From NCBI RefSeq assembly GCF_000197735.1, contig NC_014550.1, positions 868,001 to 932,000 of the forward strand: a DNA stretch of 64,000 nucleotides, in the 5' to 3' direction. Origin of the DNA: Glutamicibacter arilaitensis Re117 (GTDB taxonomy: Bacteria; Actinomycetota; Actinomycetes; Actinomycetales; Micrococcaceae). How positions within the stretch are numbered: position 1 is the stretch's first letter; every line of letters begins with the position of its first letter. A program made the position numbers and the translations under genes. Below, piece after piece: positions 25,905 through 34,475 of the stretch. The notes below the pieces were generated by a model that saw nothing but the letters and a program-made list of their open reading frames with translations, ran no database searches and was not told the origin of the DNA.

Positions 25905-26939
25905 CTAAGCTGCCTGCAACGCAACACCCGCCTCTTCTGACGGCAGGTTAATCCCCACGACCCCCGCAGGCGCAGGCGTCACCGGACGGTAATGAAAACG
26001 TGCCGGATGCAACCGGTAATAATCCTCCAATGCCTGCTGCCGCACCTGCCAAACATGCTCCCAAGACCCGTCGTGGACCTGCGCCGGAGAGAACAAAGCA
26101 ATCCCCGAATGCTTGTGCTGCCCGTTGTACCACGGCACGTACCCATCCAAATAGGCTCGCGCATCGGCAAGCGCGGAGAATACTTTTGGATAATCGGGAC
26201 GATACTTCATCGTCCTGAATCCGGACTCACTGAACGGGTTGTCATTCGATACGTAGGGCCGGTTATGGCTCAGCTCAACACCTTTGGCCTCCAACGCGTC
26301 TTTCAAGGCATTGGACTTCATGGCCGGCCCAGAATCGGCATGTACTACATGGGGCACGCCGTAGGTTTTGAAAGCGTCTTGGAACATCTCCACGGCCAGA
26401 TGATCCGCTTCGCGCTCCTCCACCCGGTACCCGACGATCTGCCGGGAGAAAATATCGATGATCGAATAGGCCTTGAACACGCGGTTCTTATACGGCGAAT
26501 ACAAGTCGGTAATGTCCCACGACCAGATCTGCCCAGGACCGGTGGCTTTCAACACAGGCTTTTGTCCTCGTGTTGTGCGGTTTTGTTTTCGGGTGGGCAC
26601 CTTCGGGCGGAGCATCTGCTCTTCGAGCGCTGCGGCAATACGCCACCATGCGCGCCGCGAGGCGAGCATGAGTCCTTCATCCCAGGCTGTGGCAAAGGAA
26701 TGGTCCACCGAGTTCCCCTCGGCCCACCCGGCAAGAATACGCTCTTCGATGCGCTCACAGTCCCCGGGGCTGATCCTGGTGGAATAGGCGCGATCCGCCT
26801 GGTGGATCGGGTTCGTTGCCCTGGGCCTCGGACTGCTCCGGTAGTGCCAGGTCGAACGGGAAAGACCGGTGACTTTGAGGGCTTGGCGTTGCGAACCGTT
26901 AAGGCTCGTTAGGGCTCGGATCAGTTCGTTTTCCGTGGC
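25905..26939 (-). CDS. IS3-family transposase OrfB (rve integrase core)
   Basis: About 344 residues if read as the frameshifted partner of orfA; a GTG at 26708 would give 267. The DDE catalytic core shows WSWDITDLYSPYKN (first Asp), VVHADSGPAMKS (second Asp) and DNPFSESGFRTMKY (Glu). Upstream sequence ATENELIRALTSLNGSQRQ through an HTH-like GLSRSTWHYR is in the -1 frame relative to orfA and overlaps its end, as in IS3-type programmed frameshifting. The frame is intact to its stop, so the element may be active. Confidence 0.82.
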   Translation of the reverse strand, partial: ATENELIRALTSLNGSQRQALKVTGLSRSTWHYRSSPRPRATNPIHQADRAYSTRISPGDCERIEERILAGWAEGNSVDHSFATAWDEGLMLASRRAWWRIAAALEEQMLRPKVPTRKQNRTTRGQKPVLKATGPGQIWSWDITDLYSPYKNRVFKAYSIIDIFSRQIVGYRVEEREADHLAVEMFQDAFKTYGVPHVVHADSGPAMKSNALKDALEAKGVELSHNRPYVSNDNPFSESGFRTMKYRPDYPKVFSALADARAYLDGYVPWYNGQHKHSGIALFSPAQVHDGSWEHVWQVRQQALEDYYRLHPARFHYRPVTPAPAGVVGINLPSEEAGVALQAA

Positions 26940-27337
26940 GATGAATTCTTGCGCTCGTCCGTCGTTGACGTGGCGGGCTCTTGCTCGTTCAACGCGTGCA
27001 AGAGCCCGATAGCTTTTCCCAGGGCCTCGTTAGTTCCTTCGAGCTGGCGGACGCGTTCACGCAGCGCCTTGAGCTCGTCCTCGTGTTCTGCTTGTTCCTT
27101 GGCACGGGCTTGCTCGAAGGCTGAGCGTTGGCTCGGGGTAGTGTTCATCTGTCCATGATCTCGTGGAACGAGGTTGCGGTCGAGGTCCCCTTCGAAGACG
27201 AGCTGGTTCCAGCGGTAGAACGTGGCCCTGGAGAAGGGCTGTTGCTGCAGCCATGCAGTCCGGGTGCCGTGGGGCTGCAGGTTGTATTGGTGGACGTAGT
27301 CCCTGATTTCTTCGCGGGTGACGCCGACGGTGCTCAT
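26921..27337 (-). CDS. IS3-family OrfA-like DNA-binding protein
   Basis: 138 residues. The N-terminus carries a helix-turn-helix (FSRATFYRWNQLVFEGDL, near residue 35). A long charged coiled coil follows (RSAFEQARAKEQAEHEDELK to RQLEGTNEALGKAIGLLHAL, near 72-120), the leucine-zipper pattern of IS3 OrfA. Its end overlaps orfB in the -1 frame near CGGAAAACG. It probably supplies end-recognition to the fusion transposase. Confidence 0.75.
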   Translation of the reverse strand: MSTVGVTREEIRDYVHQYNLQPHGTRTAWLQQQPFSRATFYRWNQLVFEGDLDRNLVPRDHGQMNTTPSQRSAFEQARAKEQAEHEDELKALRERVRQLEGTNEALGKAIGLLHALNEQEPATSTTDERKNSSPRKTN

Positions 27338-27454
27338 GGTGGTTCCTTCTGGTCAGTGGTGGGTCGTGGTTGACTCACTTACAGCCTGACCGAGAGGGAT
27401 GGCTGCAAGAACATCACGAAACTACCTGCTGCTCCTGCGAAAGTCAGCAGGAGT

Positions 27455-27462
27455 CCTATTGT
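27455..27462. repeat. 8-bp target duplication of ISL3 element 1, left copy
   Basis: CCTATTGT; the matching copy is at 28912-28919. Eight bases is the usual ISL3 target duplication. Confidence 0.95.
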
Positions 27463-28911
27463 GGCTCTTCAGGAATAAGAGTGTAACCACCTGAAACCAA
27501 CACCCCGATTCCCGGGCATGTCGCCGAGCACGAAAAAGTCGAGGTCTTCCAGAAGAATGGAAGTTACTACACTAGCCATTTTCGAAAGACCTCGACGTTG
27601 CTCAATCCTACCTTCACCGCACCAGACCTCACCACTTTCACCAATCTTGACGGCTTGGGACTGACCGCAATCGGGCAACACCTGAGCGCAGCGAAAGCCG
27701 AAATCCTCTGCCACGTCACCAACCCGATCCCTTGGTGCCAAACCTGCGGAGCAGCAGGCATTCCACGCGATACCGTCACTCGCCGCCTCGCCCACGAACC
27801 ATTGGGCTGGCGTCCCACTGTCCTAGTCATCAAACACCGCCGCTACCGTTGCGCCAATTGCCAACGAGTCTGGCGTGAAGAGCTGTCCCAAGCAGTAGCG
27901 CCACGCCAGAAAATCAGCAGGACCGGGCTACGCTGGGCGCTGGTTGGACTGGTCTGCCACCACTTGTCAGTCTCCCGAATTGCCGAAGGCCTCGGCGTCA
28001 CCTGGAATACCGCCAATGAGGCTGTGCTGGCTGAAGGTCAACGCTTACTGATTGATGATCCAACCCGCTTCGACGGGGTCAAAGTGCTGGGAGTCGATGA
28101 ACATGTTTGGCGGCATACCCGAACCGGCGACAAATACGTCACCGTGATTGTGGACCTCACCGCGGTGCGTGACGGCACCGGTACCGCACGACTGATCGAC
28201 ATGGTCCCTGGAAGATCCAAAGCTGTATTCAAAACCTGGCTGGCTGATCAAGAAGAACAATGGAAACAGGGCATTGAAGTCGTCGCAATGGACGGTTTCA
28301 CCGGCTTCAAAACAGCTGCCGTCGAGGAGCTACCCCACGCGGTGGAGGTGTTGGATCCATTCCATGTAGTCAAACTAGGTTCCGAGGCGCTGGACCAGAC
28401 CCGGCAACGGATTCAACGTGAGCAACATGGGCGTCGAGGACGCAAGGATGACCCGCTTTACAAGTGCAGGCGAACGCTGACCACGGGACTATCCTTGGCT
28501 ACGGAAAAGCAGAAGACCAAGCTTGAAGACCTGTTCAAGGAGCCGGAGTATGAGCCGGTTCAATTGGTCTGGAGCGTGTATCAGAAGATGGTGGATGCCT
28601 ACCGGCAACCGAAGCCCGAGGTCGGACGGTGGGCCTTGGAGCAACTGATCAACGAAGTTGGCACGAAGGTACCGAAAGGGTTGCCGGAGCTGAAAAAGCT
28701 CGGCGGCACCCTGCGCAGGAGGAAGACGGACATTCTCGCGTACTTTGATCATATTGGTAGTTCGAATGGTCCTACCGAGGCTTTGAATGGCAGGTTGGAG
28801 CATCTGCGAGGTATCGCGTTGGGGTTCAAGAATCTGGCGCACTATATCGCCCGGTCGTTGTTGGAGACCGGTGGGTTTAGACGGCGTTTACACCCTCAAT
28901 CCTGAAGAGCC
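27463..28911 (+). mobile_element. ISL3-family insertion sequence 1
   Basis: 1449 bp. Terminal inverted repeats of about 24 bp begin GGCTCTTCAGGA at both ends and continue to GTGTAA with few mismatches. It is flanked by the 8-bp direct repeat CCTATTGT and carries one intact transposase gene. It lies within codon 13 of the small membrane protein gene. Confidence 0.95.
27598..28905 (+). CDS. ISL3-family transposase
   Basis: 435 residues. N-terminal zinc-finger Cys pattern (CHV...PWCQTCGAAG and YRCANCQRVW), then an HTH region. The ISL3 DDE domain follows: VKVLGVDEHVWRH (first Asp), VVAMDGFTGFKTA with EVLDPFHVVKL, and the C-terminal GPTEALNGRLEHLRGIALGFKN with the catalytic Glu. TTG start just inside the left end. 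Intact. It is about nine-tenths identical by eye to the copy at 41.8-43.1 kb. Confidence 0.92.
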   Translation: MLNPTFTAPDLTTFTNLDGLGLTAIGQHLSAAKAEILCHVTNPIPWCQTCGAAGIPRDTVTRRLAHEPLGWRPTVLVIKHRRYRCANCQRVWREELSQAVAPRQKISRTGLRWALVGLVCHHLSVSRIAEGLGVTWNTANEAVLAEGQRLLIDDPTRFDGVKVLGVDEHVWRHTRTGDKYVTVIVDLTAVRDGTGTARLIDMVPGRSKAVFKTWLADQEEQWKQGIEVVAMDGFTGFKTAAVEELPHAVEVLDPFHVVKLGSEALDQTRQRIQREQHGRRGRKDDPLYKCRRTLTTGLSLATEKQKTKLEDLFKEPEYEPVQLVWSVYQKMVDAYRQPKPEVGRWALEQLINEVGTKVPKGLPELKKLGGTLRRRKTDILAYFDHIGSSNGPTEALNGRLEHLRGIALGFKNLAHYIARSLLETGGFRRRLHPQS

Positions 28912-28919
28912 CCTATTGT
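28912..28919. repeat. 8-bp target duplication of ISL3 element 1, right copy
   Basis: CCTATTGT, matching 27455-27462. Confidence 0.95.
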
Positions 28920-28989
28920 CAGGCAAACGGCCTTACTCGAAGCTTTCATACTTCATTCAAACACAGCACAACGTTTACCTTCTTCATCG

Positions 28990-29016
28990 CACCCTATGGG
29001 GAACCCTCTACGGGAC
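28990..29016 (-). repeat. Spaced dyad C
   Basis: Read on the minus strand: left arm GTCCCGTAG, core AGGGTTCCC, right arm CATAGGGTG. It lies 41 bases upstream of the interrupted membrane protein gene and about 210 bases past the exporter permease stop. Confidence 0.6.
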
Positions 29017-29228
29017 AGTAAAACATGCCATAAAAATTCAGCGATTAAGTATCCTGCAAATCCACCCTGCAAACAATTGTCGCCCGGATTCTCCGACCGA
29101 AAATTCTAATAATCGGCTCCGTCGAAAGCAATCAGTGTAATATCAGCCGGAAAACAGCTGCACCCTCCCGAACTGCTTCAAGCAGTAGGCGACGTGATTG
29201 ACTAATTGATATGTACCCCATATACGCG

Positions 29229-32018
29229 TTACCTACTTCTGGCCATTCGAAGCGCGAGTTGAAGCAACGTAGCAGACCCCGCAACAACAAAAATCGAAGC
29301 TATACCTATCAAAAGTATTTCCAGATTCGGAAAAGTCGCCAAACCAACTGGTACCGACGATGCATCCAACGATGCTCCGCTCAACAACACAACAAATAGA
29401 AAAGCCGTCAATGACGCAGCAAGCAAAAACATCACGAAGTGCTCGAGCACTTGCTTACTCCGAATGTTTCTCCACCGAACTGCTGCCGATCGGGTAGCAA
29501 CAACCCAATCTGAAGCCTGGCGTTTGAGATCAGACTGGGTAGCGGTTGCAAGAATCAAAATCCCACTGCCAGCCGCGGCAGCGCAAGACACGACAGATGG
29601 CCCAATAATGCCAGAGGCAATCTCTTTCCCCAGCTCCGTTGTTCCAAGAAGATAATTGCTTCGCACCACTAGATCCACCATGAAAGCAATAGCGACGGCA
29701 ATTAGGGACAGAGCTACGGATTTAGTCAGAAGCATCGGTAACCGACTAGAAATAACGCGTACCAAACGGGGAAGCCTACGTCCCATATCCGTTCTACTTT
29801 CGGAAGAGAACTGTCCCTCTACGCGAGCTGACAGCGAAGCACCAACAAGAGCGGCTAGACCAGTGACAACCAGGGGCACTACGCTATCCCACCGCGTAAA
29901 ATCAGCATTCTGTAAATGCGCCCTTTGACCTAAGGTCGCAACTAAAACTAAAACAGCTAGAACGAGATAGATATCTTCTGAAAGATGCCACCTGAAACGA
30001 TGCCAGTACGATAAGGACTGCCCGACTAGTAGATTATTGTTTATTCGTCGTTTTGGATACTGGATGATGATCAACGCGATTAACGATCCCAACACGAGGA
30101 ACTGGCTCCAGCTTGCCACTTGAGCACCCGAAGTAGACACGGCGTCGCGAGCTGTAATTCCGGCACCCAAAGTGGTGTATTCAAGAGCAACCCACCCTAA
30201 AGAATCGACAACCTGAGCCTCGGAATCTGAATCCGTACCGAACGCGTATTTAGGAACAAACGCTTGCACACTTTGTGGTGACGAACCAGCTACAGGGTAA
30301 GCACTAAGACCCAAACCCGCGATAGATGCCGCGACGGCATCAATCTTCTCTGAATCTTGTTCCATCTCTCCGGTCAATCCACCTACTCGAACACGTATTG
30401 CGTTCACAGGGTCTTTGATCCCGAGGGTGTGGGCTCCGTTGAGAGTAGTCAGCGCACTTGATGCCTGCGCAGCCAGACCCAAGCCGTGCAAAGTCGGTTC
30501 CAGTGCCTCTTGAGTGTTCCCTTCCTCGTCCAAGACATTTACTTTCGAGGAATCATAAGCGCCTAGGGGCAACGTACCCGCGCCAATGATTTTGTGCGGT
30601 TCAAAATGTCCGGTGACTATTGGAGCTGCTGCAGCTTTTCCTTTGGGCATTCCTGAAAACCCCCACGGCAGCATCCCGTCTTCGTCTTGATCTATCGGGC
30701 CAGTGGATCTATATGTTTGACTGTCGCCTAAAGAACGCCCGGTGGCAGAGCCTGCGTTGCCGAGCTTCACTTGCTCATTCATCCTTGATGTCGCATATGT
30801 AAATCCTTGTGGCTGTACCCCTATAGATGTGAGGCGCTTGTCAGGCCCACTATCTGAACTTGGACTCCATTGCAGTGGACCGATTGTTGAAGCCTCGTAT
30901 TTTCCGGCGTAGCTATTAAGTGCGATTTCATCTGTGCCTGGCCATGGAAGACTCAGCTGGGAACCCGCAAAAGGCTGGAATGCGGTCGAAAGGTTCAGGG
31001 ACTCCGTTCCAACGTTCTGAAAATCAGCCGTTCCCATAGTTCTCAGAATGTCCTCAGCATCTCCGCTGGTACTGCCCATAAGCTTCTCAACCTTTGTATC
31101 CAAAGTGGCCGGCGGGTAGGCGTCACTATTTTGGACGATTGGCACAGCCAGGCTTTCCATGCCATATATGCCAAACCTGAGTGCTGGATTTGAGGCGTAG
31201 TCAACACCAATTTTGGATAGATCCTGGCGTACCGGGTCGTTGGCGTCCAGCTCGGCTAAGTCCCGAGCAGTGGCTACACCCGTATTATCAAGTGTGGAAA
31301 CTGCTGATTCGAATGCAACCAGGCGGTCGAGAAATCCACTATTTTCCGCGCCAAGTAGCATTTTTTCTTTGACCGGGTCTACAGCGAAGAGCGTAGTTGA
31401 AACATCTGGCAACTGGTTGAGAGCAATCCTGAGATTACCGTCGCCCACGCTGACATATGGAATGTCTCGATTCCCAACGACCATGAAGTTTTCGCCAAAG
31501 GGCATGATTGGGCCACCCTCGTATTCTGAGGAGTCGAGCACCATGGTATCTGTGTTGACCGTCGCAAGTCTGTCAGTTAGTCCATCGTTGATGACTACCT
31601 TCTGTGTCAATCTCAACGCTAATTTTGAGTTCTGATCAAAAATGTCCAAGGGAATTGTTAACGTGGGCACTTCCGATGCACCAGAGTACCGGGCGATAAA
31701 ACCGATGGGCGCTGCGACGTCCACGTTCTCTAGCTTGTCGATGGACTGCAAGAGTTTGCTGGGAATCGGGTCGCCTGAAACGTTGGCGAAGTTCGAGTCA
31801 AGCAGTGTGCGGCCTTCTTCATCTGTCAGCTCTTGGTTAGATGCTGAAGCAGGCAACACGAGGATGTCGTAGGCACCGCGCCACGTTTCGGCAATTTTTT
31901 CTTGGGCATTCCCTTGGACAACCATTTGCGAGAGGAACATAGCAGTGATGGCTGCGATAGCGATGATACTTGCGGCGAGTTTGGGTGTATCCCGCATCAG
32001 TCGTAGGAATGACTTCAT
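29229..32018 (-). CDS. FtsX-like ABC transporter permease, large
   Basis: 929 residues. One N-terminal helix (about residues 16-36) is followed by a very large extracytoplasmic region (about 40-625) and then about seven more hydrophobic segments (near 628-650, 683-700, 715-735, 760-785, 805-830, 858-882 and 895-920). This suits the MacB/FtsX permease superfamily, whose members export or extract molecules at the membrane by mechanotransmission rather than by a central channel. The start overlaps the ATPase stop by 4 bases, so the two are translationally coupled. No adaptor (HlyD-like) gene is present. Base composition looks more AT-rich than the core. Substrate unknown. Confidence 0.78.
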   Translation of the reverse strand: MKSFLRLMRDTPKLAASIIAIAAITAMFLSQMVVQGNAQEKIAETWRGAYDILVLPASASNQELTDEEGRTLLDSNFANVSGDPIPSKLLQSIDKLENVDVAAPIGFIARYSGASEVPTLTIPLDIFDQNSKLALRLTQKVVINDGLTDRLATVNTDTMVLDSSEYEGGPIMPFGENFMVVGNRDIPYVSVGDGNLRIALNQLPDVSTTLFAVDPVKEKMLLGAENSGFLDRLVAFESAVSTLDNTGVATARDLAELDANDPVRQDLSKIGVDYASNPALRFGIYGMESLAVPIVQNSDAYPPATLDTKVEKLMGSTSGDAEDILRTMGTADFQNVGTESLNLSTAFQPFAGSQLSLPWPGTDEIALNSYAGKYEASTIGPLQWSPSSDSGPDKRLTSIGVQPQGFTYATSRMNEQVKLGNAGSATGRSLGDSQTYRSTGPIDQDEDGMLPWGFSGMPKGKAAAAPIVTGHFEPHKIIGAGTLPLGAYDSSKVNVLDEEGNTQEALEPTLHGLGLAAQASSALTTLNGAHTLGIKDPVNAIRVRVGGLTGEMEQDSEKIDAVAASIAGLGLSAYPVAGSSPQSVQAFVPKYAFGTDSDSEAQVVDSLGWVALEYTTLGAGITARDAVSTSGAQVASWSQFLVLGSLIALIIIQYPKRRINNNLLVGQSLSYWHRFRWHLSEDIYLVLAVLVLVATLGQRAHLQNADFTRWDSVVPLVVTGLAALVGASLSARVEGQFSSESRTDMGRRLPRLVRVISSRLPMLLTKSVALSLIAVAIAFMVDLVVRSNYLLGTTELGKEIASGIIGPSVVSCAAAAGSGILILATATQSDLKRQASDWVVATRSAAVRWRNIRSKQVLEHFVMFLLAASLTAFLFVVLLSGASLDASSVPVGLATFPNLEILLIGIASIFVVAGSATLLQLALRMARSR

Positions 32019-32677
32019 GGATTCGCAATGTCAGACATAGTGAGAGTGTGGTCTAGCTCGATTATATGTTCGGCGCGGGCAATGACTTCTTGGTCATGCG
32101 AAGCGATGACCAAGGTTGCACCATTGTGGCATTTCCGCAGCAACAGATCCATGACGAGCTCTGTAGAGTGCAGGTCCAAGGCCGACGTTGGTTCGTCGAG
32201 AATGAAGGCAGAACGACTCTGGTAGATCAAGGCTCTGATAATGGCTGCACGCTGACGCTCTCCGCCAGAGATATTCATTGGTCGCGATTTCAGAACATGG
32301 GTGATGGCAAGCGCTTCGGCCAGCTCGCAGACCATTGGACGCAACGTCTTTATCTGGCCACGGCTACATCCCAAAACTATGTTCTCTTGGACGGTCAGTG
32401 AACTGATCATTCCGTATTCTTGATCAACCCATCCAACATTTTCCTGACGAAGACTCTCGCGCTTGGACTTGCTGAACGAGTAATAGTCTTGCTCGTCCCA
32501 GTAGACATTGCCACTTTCAGGAGCCTGGAAGCCAGCCATGGTGTGAAGGAGCGTAGTTTTTCCTGTTCCGCTTCGTCCCCGCAACACGGTGAATGCACCA
32601 GTTGAGAATTCGTACGAGATAGGTTTTTCCGCCATCGTGCCGAACTCTAGCTTCACGTCGGAAAGCGTTATGTTCAA
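32015..32677 (-). CDS. ABC transporter ATP-binding protein (LolD/MacB type)
   Basis: 220 residues. Walker A RGRSGTGKTTLLHTMAG (near residue 33), Q-loop WVDQEYGMIS, signature NISGGERQRAAIIRALI (near 132), Walker B SAFILDEPTSALDLHS (near 155) and H-switch VIASHDQEV. This is the compact ATPase pattern of FtsX-type exporters. I chose TTG 32677 (MNITLSDVK) because AAGGAG lies exactly 7 bases upstream; the ATG at 32728 lacks a good site. It is first gene of a two-gene operon with the large permease. Confidence 0.88.
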   Translation of the reverse strand: MNITLSDVKLEFGTMAEKPISYEFSTGAFTVLRGRSGTGKTTLLHTMAGFQAPESGNVYWDEQDYYSFSKSKRESLRQENVGWVDQEYGMISSLTVQENIVLGCSRGQIKTLRPMVCELAEALAITHVLKSRPMNISGGERQRAAIIRALIYQSRSAFILDEPTSALDLHSTELVMDLLLRKCHNGATLVIASHDQEVIARAEHIIELDHTLTMSDIANP

Positions 32678-33048
32678 TTCTGGGCTCCTTCTAAAAACCC
32701 GAAGGGAAGGTTGGAACAACTTCGCCATGCCTTAATGAACATATAAAATTTCCTGGCCAAACCTTGGCTCCAAATGTGATAGTCATAACAGTAGCGTTTA
32801 AAATACCTTACGACATGCCTATTTGGCAGGCAACAAGTCATCCGTTGGAACAGCCCAGATGCGAGCTTTCAATTTGATGTTTAACAGTTGCACGCACTTT
32901 TCCCGTTCCTAGCTGACACGACTGTTCCATATAAGAGTCGATTGATCGGTTCAAAGCTCGTCTTCGACTTGGCCATGATGAAATTCAATAGGTATGAGCG
33001 AGAGTTTCTACCGCCCGTAAGAGGAACGCTATGCGAGAATCCTCTAGG
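32678..33048. other. Gene-free stretch upstream of the exporter operon
   Basis: AT-rich leader of the exporter operon containing dyad D near its right end (33013-33039). A TATAT-rich segment at about 32737-32748 could hold the operon's -10 box. No coding potential seen. Confidence 0.4.
33013..33039 (+). repeat. Spaced dyad D
   Basis: Left arm GCCCGTAAG, core AGGAACG, right arm CTATGCGAG. Nearly identical to dyad A over 22 bases. It ends 9 bases past the stop of the 161-residue gene on the minus strand. Confidence 0.6.
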
Positions 33049-33534
33049 TCAGTCCAGTTGAATTTTGCAGATCTTGCCGGTTGGCCCGCCATTAACGGTG
33101 AATTCGAGAGTGAGAACCCGTGCCGTTTTTGGAGGTGCGGGAAGATATACCCAAGTGGATTCCCAGCCGGACATGCCCCCAGCAACCTGTCCAGCGCTCA
33201 ACCGATATGTGGTGCCTACGTCATCCGAGATAACCGCTCCAACTACTCCAAGAACGAGCTGTCCGGGCATTGAGGGCGGGTCTCCTGCAGCTTCGACTCC
33301 AGAGAGTTCTCGAAGCGCACCCCATTGGTTTAGTTGTTCTTCGAAGCGAGCGTCGCGTTGCCGAGTTTCGTCGCTACGTATTCCCTGAAGATAGAGCCTA
33401 AGTCCTTCTTTCCCCAGCCATTCGTCAGAAACGATGGGAACATCTGCAATCGATTCGATACCAGCAAATCGGACGCCCACACCTATATTGGTTGCTACGA
33501 CGAGATCCGCTGGCGCTGAAATAACTGTCATCAT
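33049..33534 (-). CDS. Hypothetical protein
   Basis: 161 residues, no signal peptide or membrane helix; probably a mixed alpha/beta cytosolic protein. A charged helical middle (DETRQRDARFEEQLNQWGAL) separates beta-rich N- and C-terminal parts. TAGGCT (plus 33541-33546) ends 6 bases before ATG 33534, so the transcript is probably leaderless. It is bracketed closely by dyads D (9 bases past its stop) and E (51 bases before its start), giving a one-gene unit of about 0.57 kb. No family recognised. Confidence 0.6.
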   Translation of the reverse strand: MMTVISAPADLVVATNIGVGVRFAGIESIADVPIVSDEWLGKEGLRLYLQGIRSDETRQRDARFEEQLNQWGALRELSGVEAAGDPPSMPGQLVLGVVGAVISDDVGTTYRLSAGQVAGGMSGWESTWVYLPAPPKTARVLTLEFTVNGGPTGKICKIQLD

Positions 33535-33952
33535 GCGACTAGCCTAGCGTCGACCAGAAACTTCTCCACTAAAGCTGATTCAGCGATCCCATAGGTCGAA
33601 CGCTCTACGGGACGGCACACAGAGAGCAAGATGAACAGCTGGATCTTGAGTGCCCACGGCTGAGTAACTACCGCGATGGTGCCTTTTAAAACTCGGTTTT
33701 GGATCGCTCTGCCGTCATATTGACCTCCAGTTTGCGAATTCCTGGCTTGCTTGGCCAAGCTGCCAAACTCCGGTCCGCTCTGAATATTCAGTCCAGACCA
33801 CGATTTAGGATATTTCCTGCGCCTTCAGTATTGACTCAGAATCAGCATGAACGTGTCAGAACAACGTATTGGGCTACTCCAATCGGGAGTATTCGAATCC
33901 ATCCGCCGGAGGTGGTCTACCCCAGGATTAAAGTTTGTGAAATAATCGCCGC
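33535..33952. other. Gene-free stretch between the 161-residue gene and the GyrA-like gene
   Basis: Contains the leaderless -10 TAGGCT, dyad E, and a perfect 6-bp inverted repeat TACTCC-AATCG-GGAGTA at 33875-33891, about 60 bases upstream of the GyrA-tail-like gene, which may be an operator. No coding seen. Confidence 0.4.
33586..33613 (-). repeat. Spaced dyad E
   Basis: Read on minus: left arm GTCCCGTAG, core AGCGTTCGAC, right arm CTATGGGAT. The arms are nearly complementary (GTCCCGTAG versus ATCCCATAG). 28 bases overall. Confidence 0.65.
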
Positions 33953-34082
33953 ATGCATGAGAGCGAGCTGCAGACGAAACAAGAAATGATGATCCTCGAG
34001 GCTTTAGTTCAAGCGATCGATCGGCGTGAGGAGGTTTTCGACGCGATAGGAAGTTCTGAGAACCTGGACGAAGCTAATCTTC

Positions 34083-34086
34083 GTGT
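34083..34086. repeat. 4-bp target duplication of IS3 element 2, left copy
   Basis: GTGT; repeated at 35345-35348. Confidence 0.8.
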
Positions 34087-34167
34087 TGGTTGGGTCCCCG
34101 GAAAGTAGTCCAGTGACTATGTGAGTACTCGTGTCCGACAATGGACACAGGAGGAATCACAGAAACA

Positions 34168-34446
34168 ATGGCACGCAGACACACACCAGACCAGGTCATC
34201 GCTAAAGTCCGCCAAGGACAAAAGATGCTCAACGACGGACACCCGATGATCGAGGTCATCAAGGAACTTCAGATCACTGAAGCTACTTGGTACCGCTGGA
34301 TCAACCAGTACGGGTCCGAGAAAAACGCTGAAGCCAGCAAACGTACCAAGGAGCTAGAGAGGGAAAACGCGCGCCTCAAGAAGCTGCTCGCTGATCAGAT
34401 GCTCGCCAACGACATCCTTACTGAGGTTGCCAAGGGAAAATTCTAA
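34168..34446 (+). CDS. IS3-family transposase OrfA
   Basis: 92 residues from ATG 34168 (MARRHTPDQVIAKVRQGQ). A helix-turn-helix (ITEATWYRWINQYGSEK, near residue 40) is followed by a leucine-rich coiled coil (RTKELERENARLKKLLADQM). It ends at GGAAAATTC-TAA where OrfB continues in the -1 frame, so a frameshift fusion is likely. Confidence 0.88.
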   Translation: MARRHTPDQVIAKVRQGQKMLNDGHPMIEVIKELQITEATWYRWINQYGSEKNAEASKRTKELERENARLKKLLADQMLANDILTEVAKGKF

Positions 34447-34475
34447 GCCCCGAACCACGCCGCCGTGCTGTACGG

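Larger units (their letters stand above)
25893..27383 (-). mobile_element. IS3-like insertion sequence (element 1)
   Basis: About 1.49 kb with orfA and orfB on the minus strand. Ends TGTGTGGAGTCAC (left) and, inward from the right, TGTAAGTGAGTCAAC form a short imperfect inverted repeat. A 2-3 bp duplication (GC or AGC) borders it, and the host reading frame is restored exactly when it is removed. The boundary is certain to 1-2 bases. Confidence 0.8.
25697..28949 (-). pseudogene. Two-helix small membrane protein gene, interrupted by two insertion sequences
   Basis: Three coding pieces read in one frame once the elements and one copy of each target duplication are removed: 28949-28912, 27454-27384 and 25890-25697. 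The restored protein has 100 residues. It begins MKASSKAVCLTIGLLLTFAG (helix 1), has a Cys-containing outer loop with RWRSCPEID and AGCPAT, then helix 2 (LGLAIAVFFFGIAFLIM), and ends in a basic tail closing with AGPFGKLD. An in-frame TGA two codons before the ATG fixes the start. An ISL3 element (8-bp duplication) sits after codon 12 and an IS3-like element after codon 36. The layout resembles small actinobacterial membrane proteins with a disulfide loop. No family name. Confidence 0.8.
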
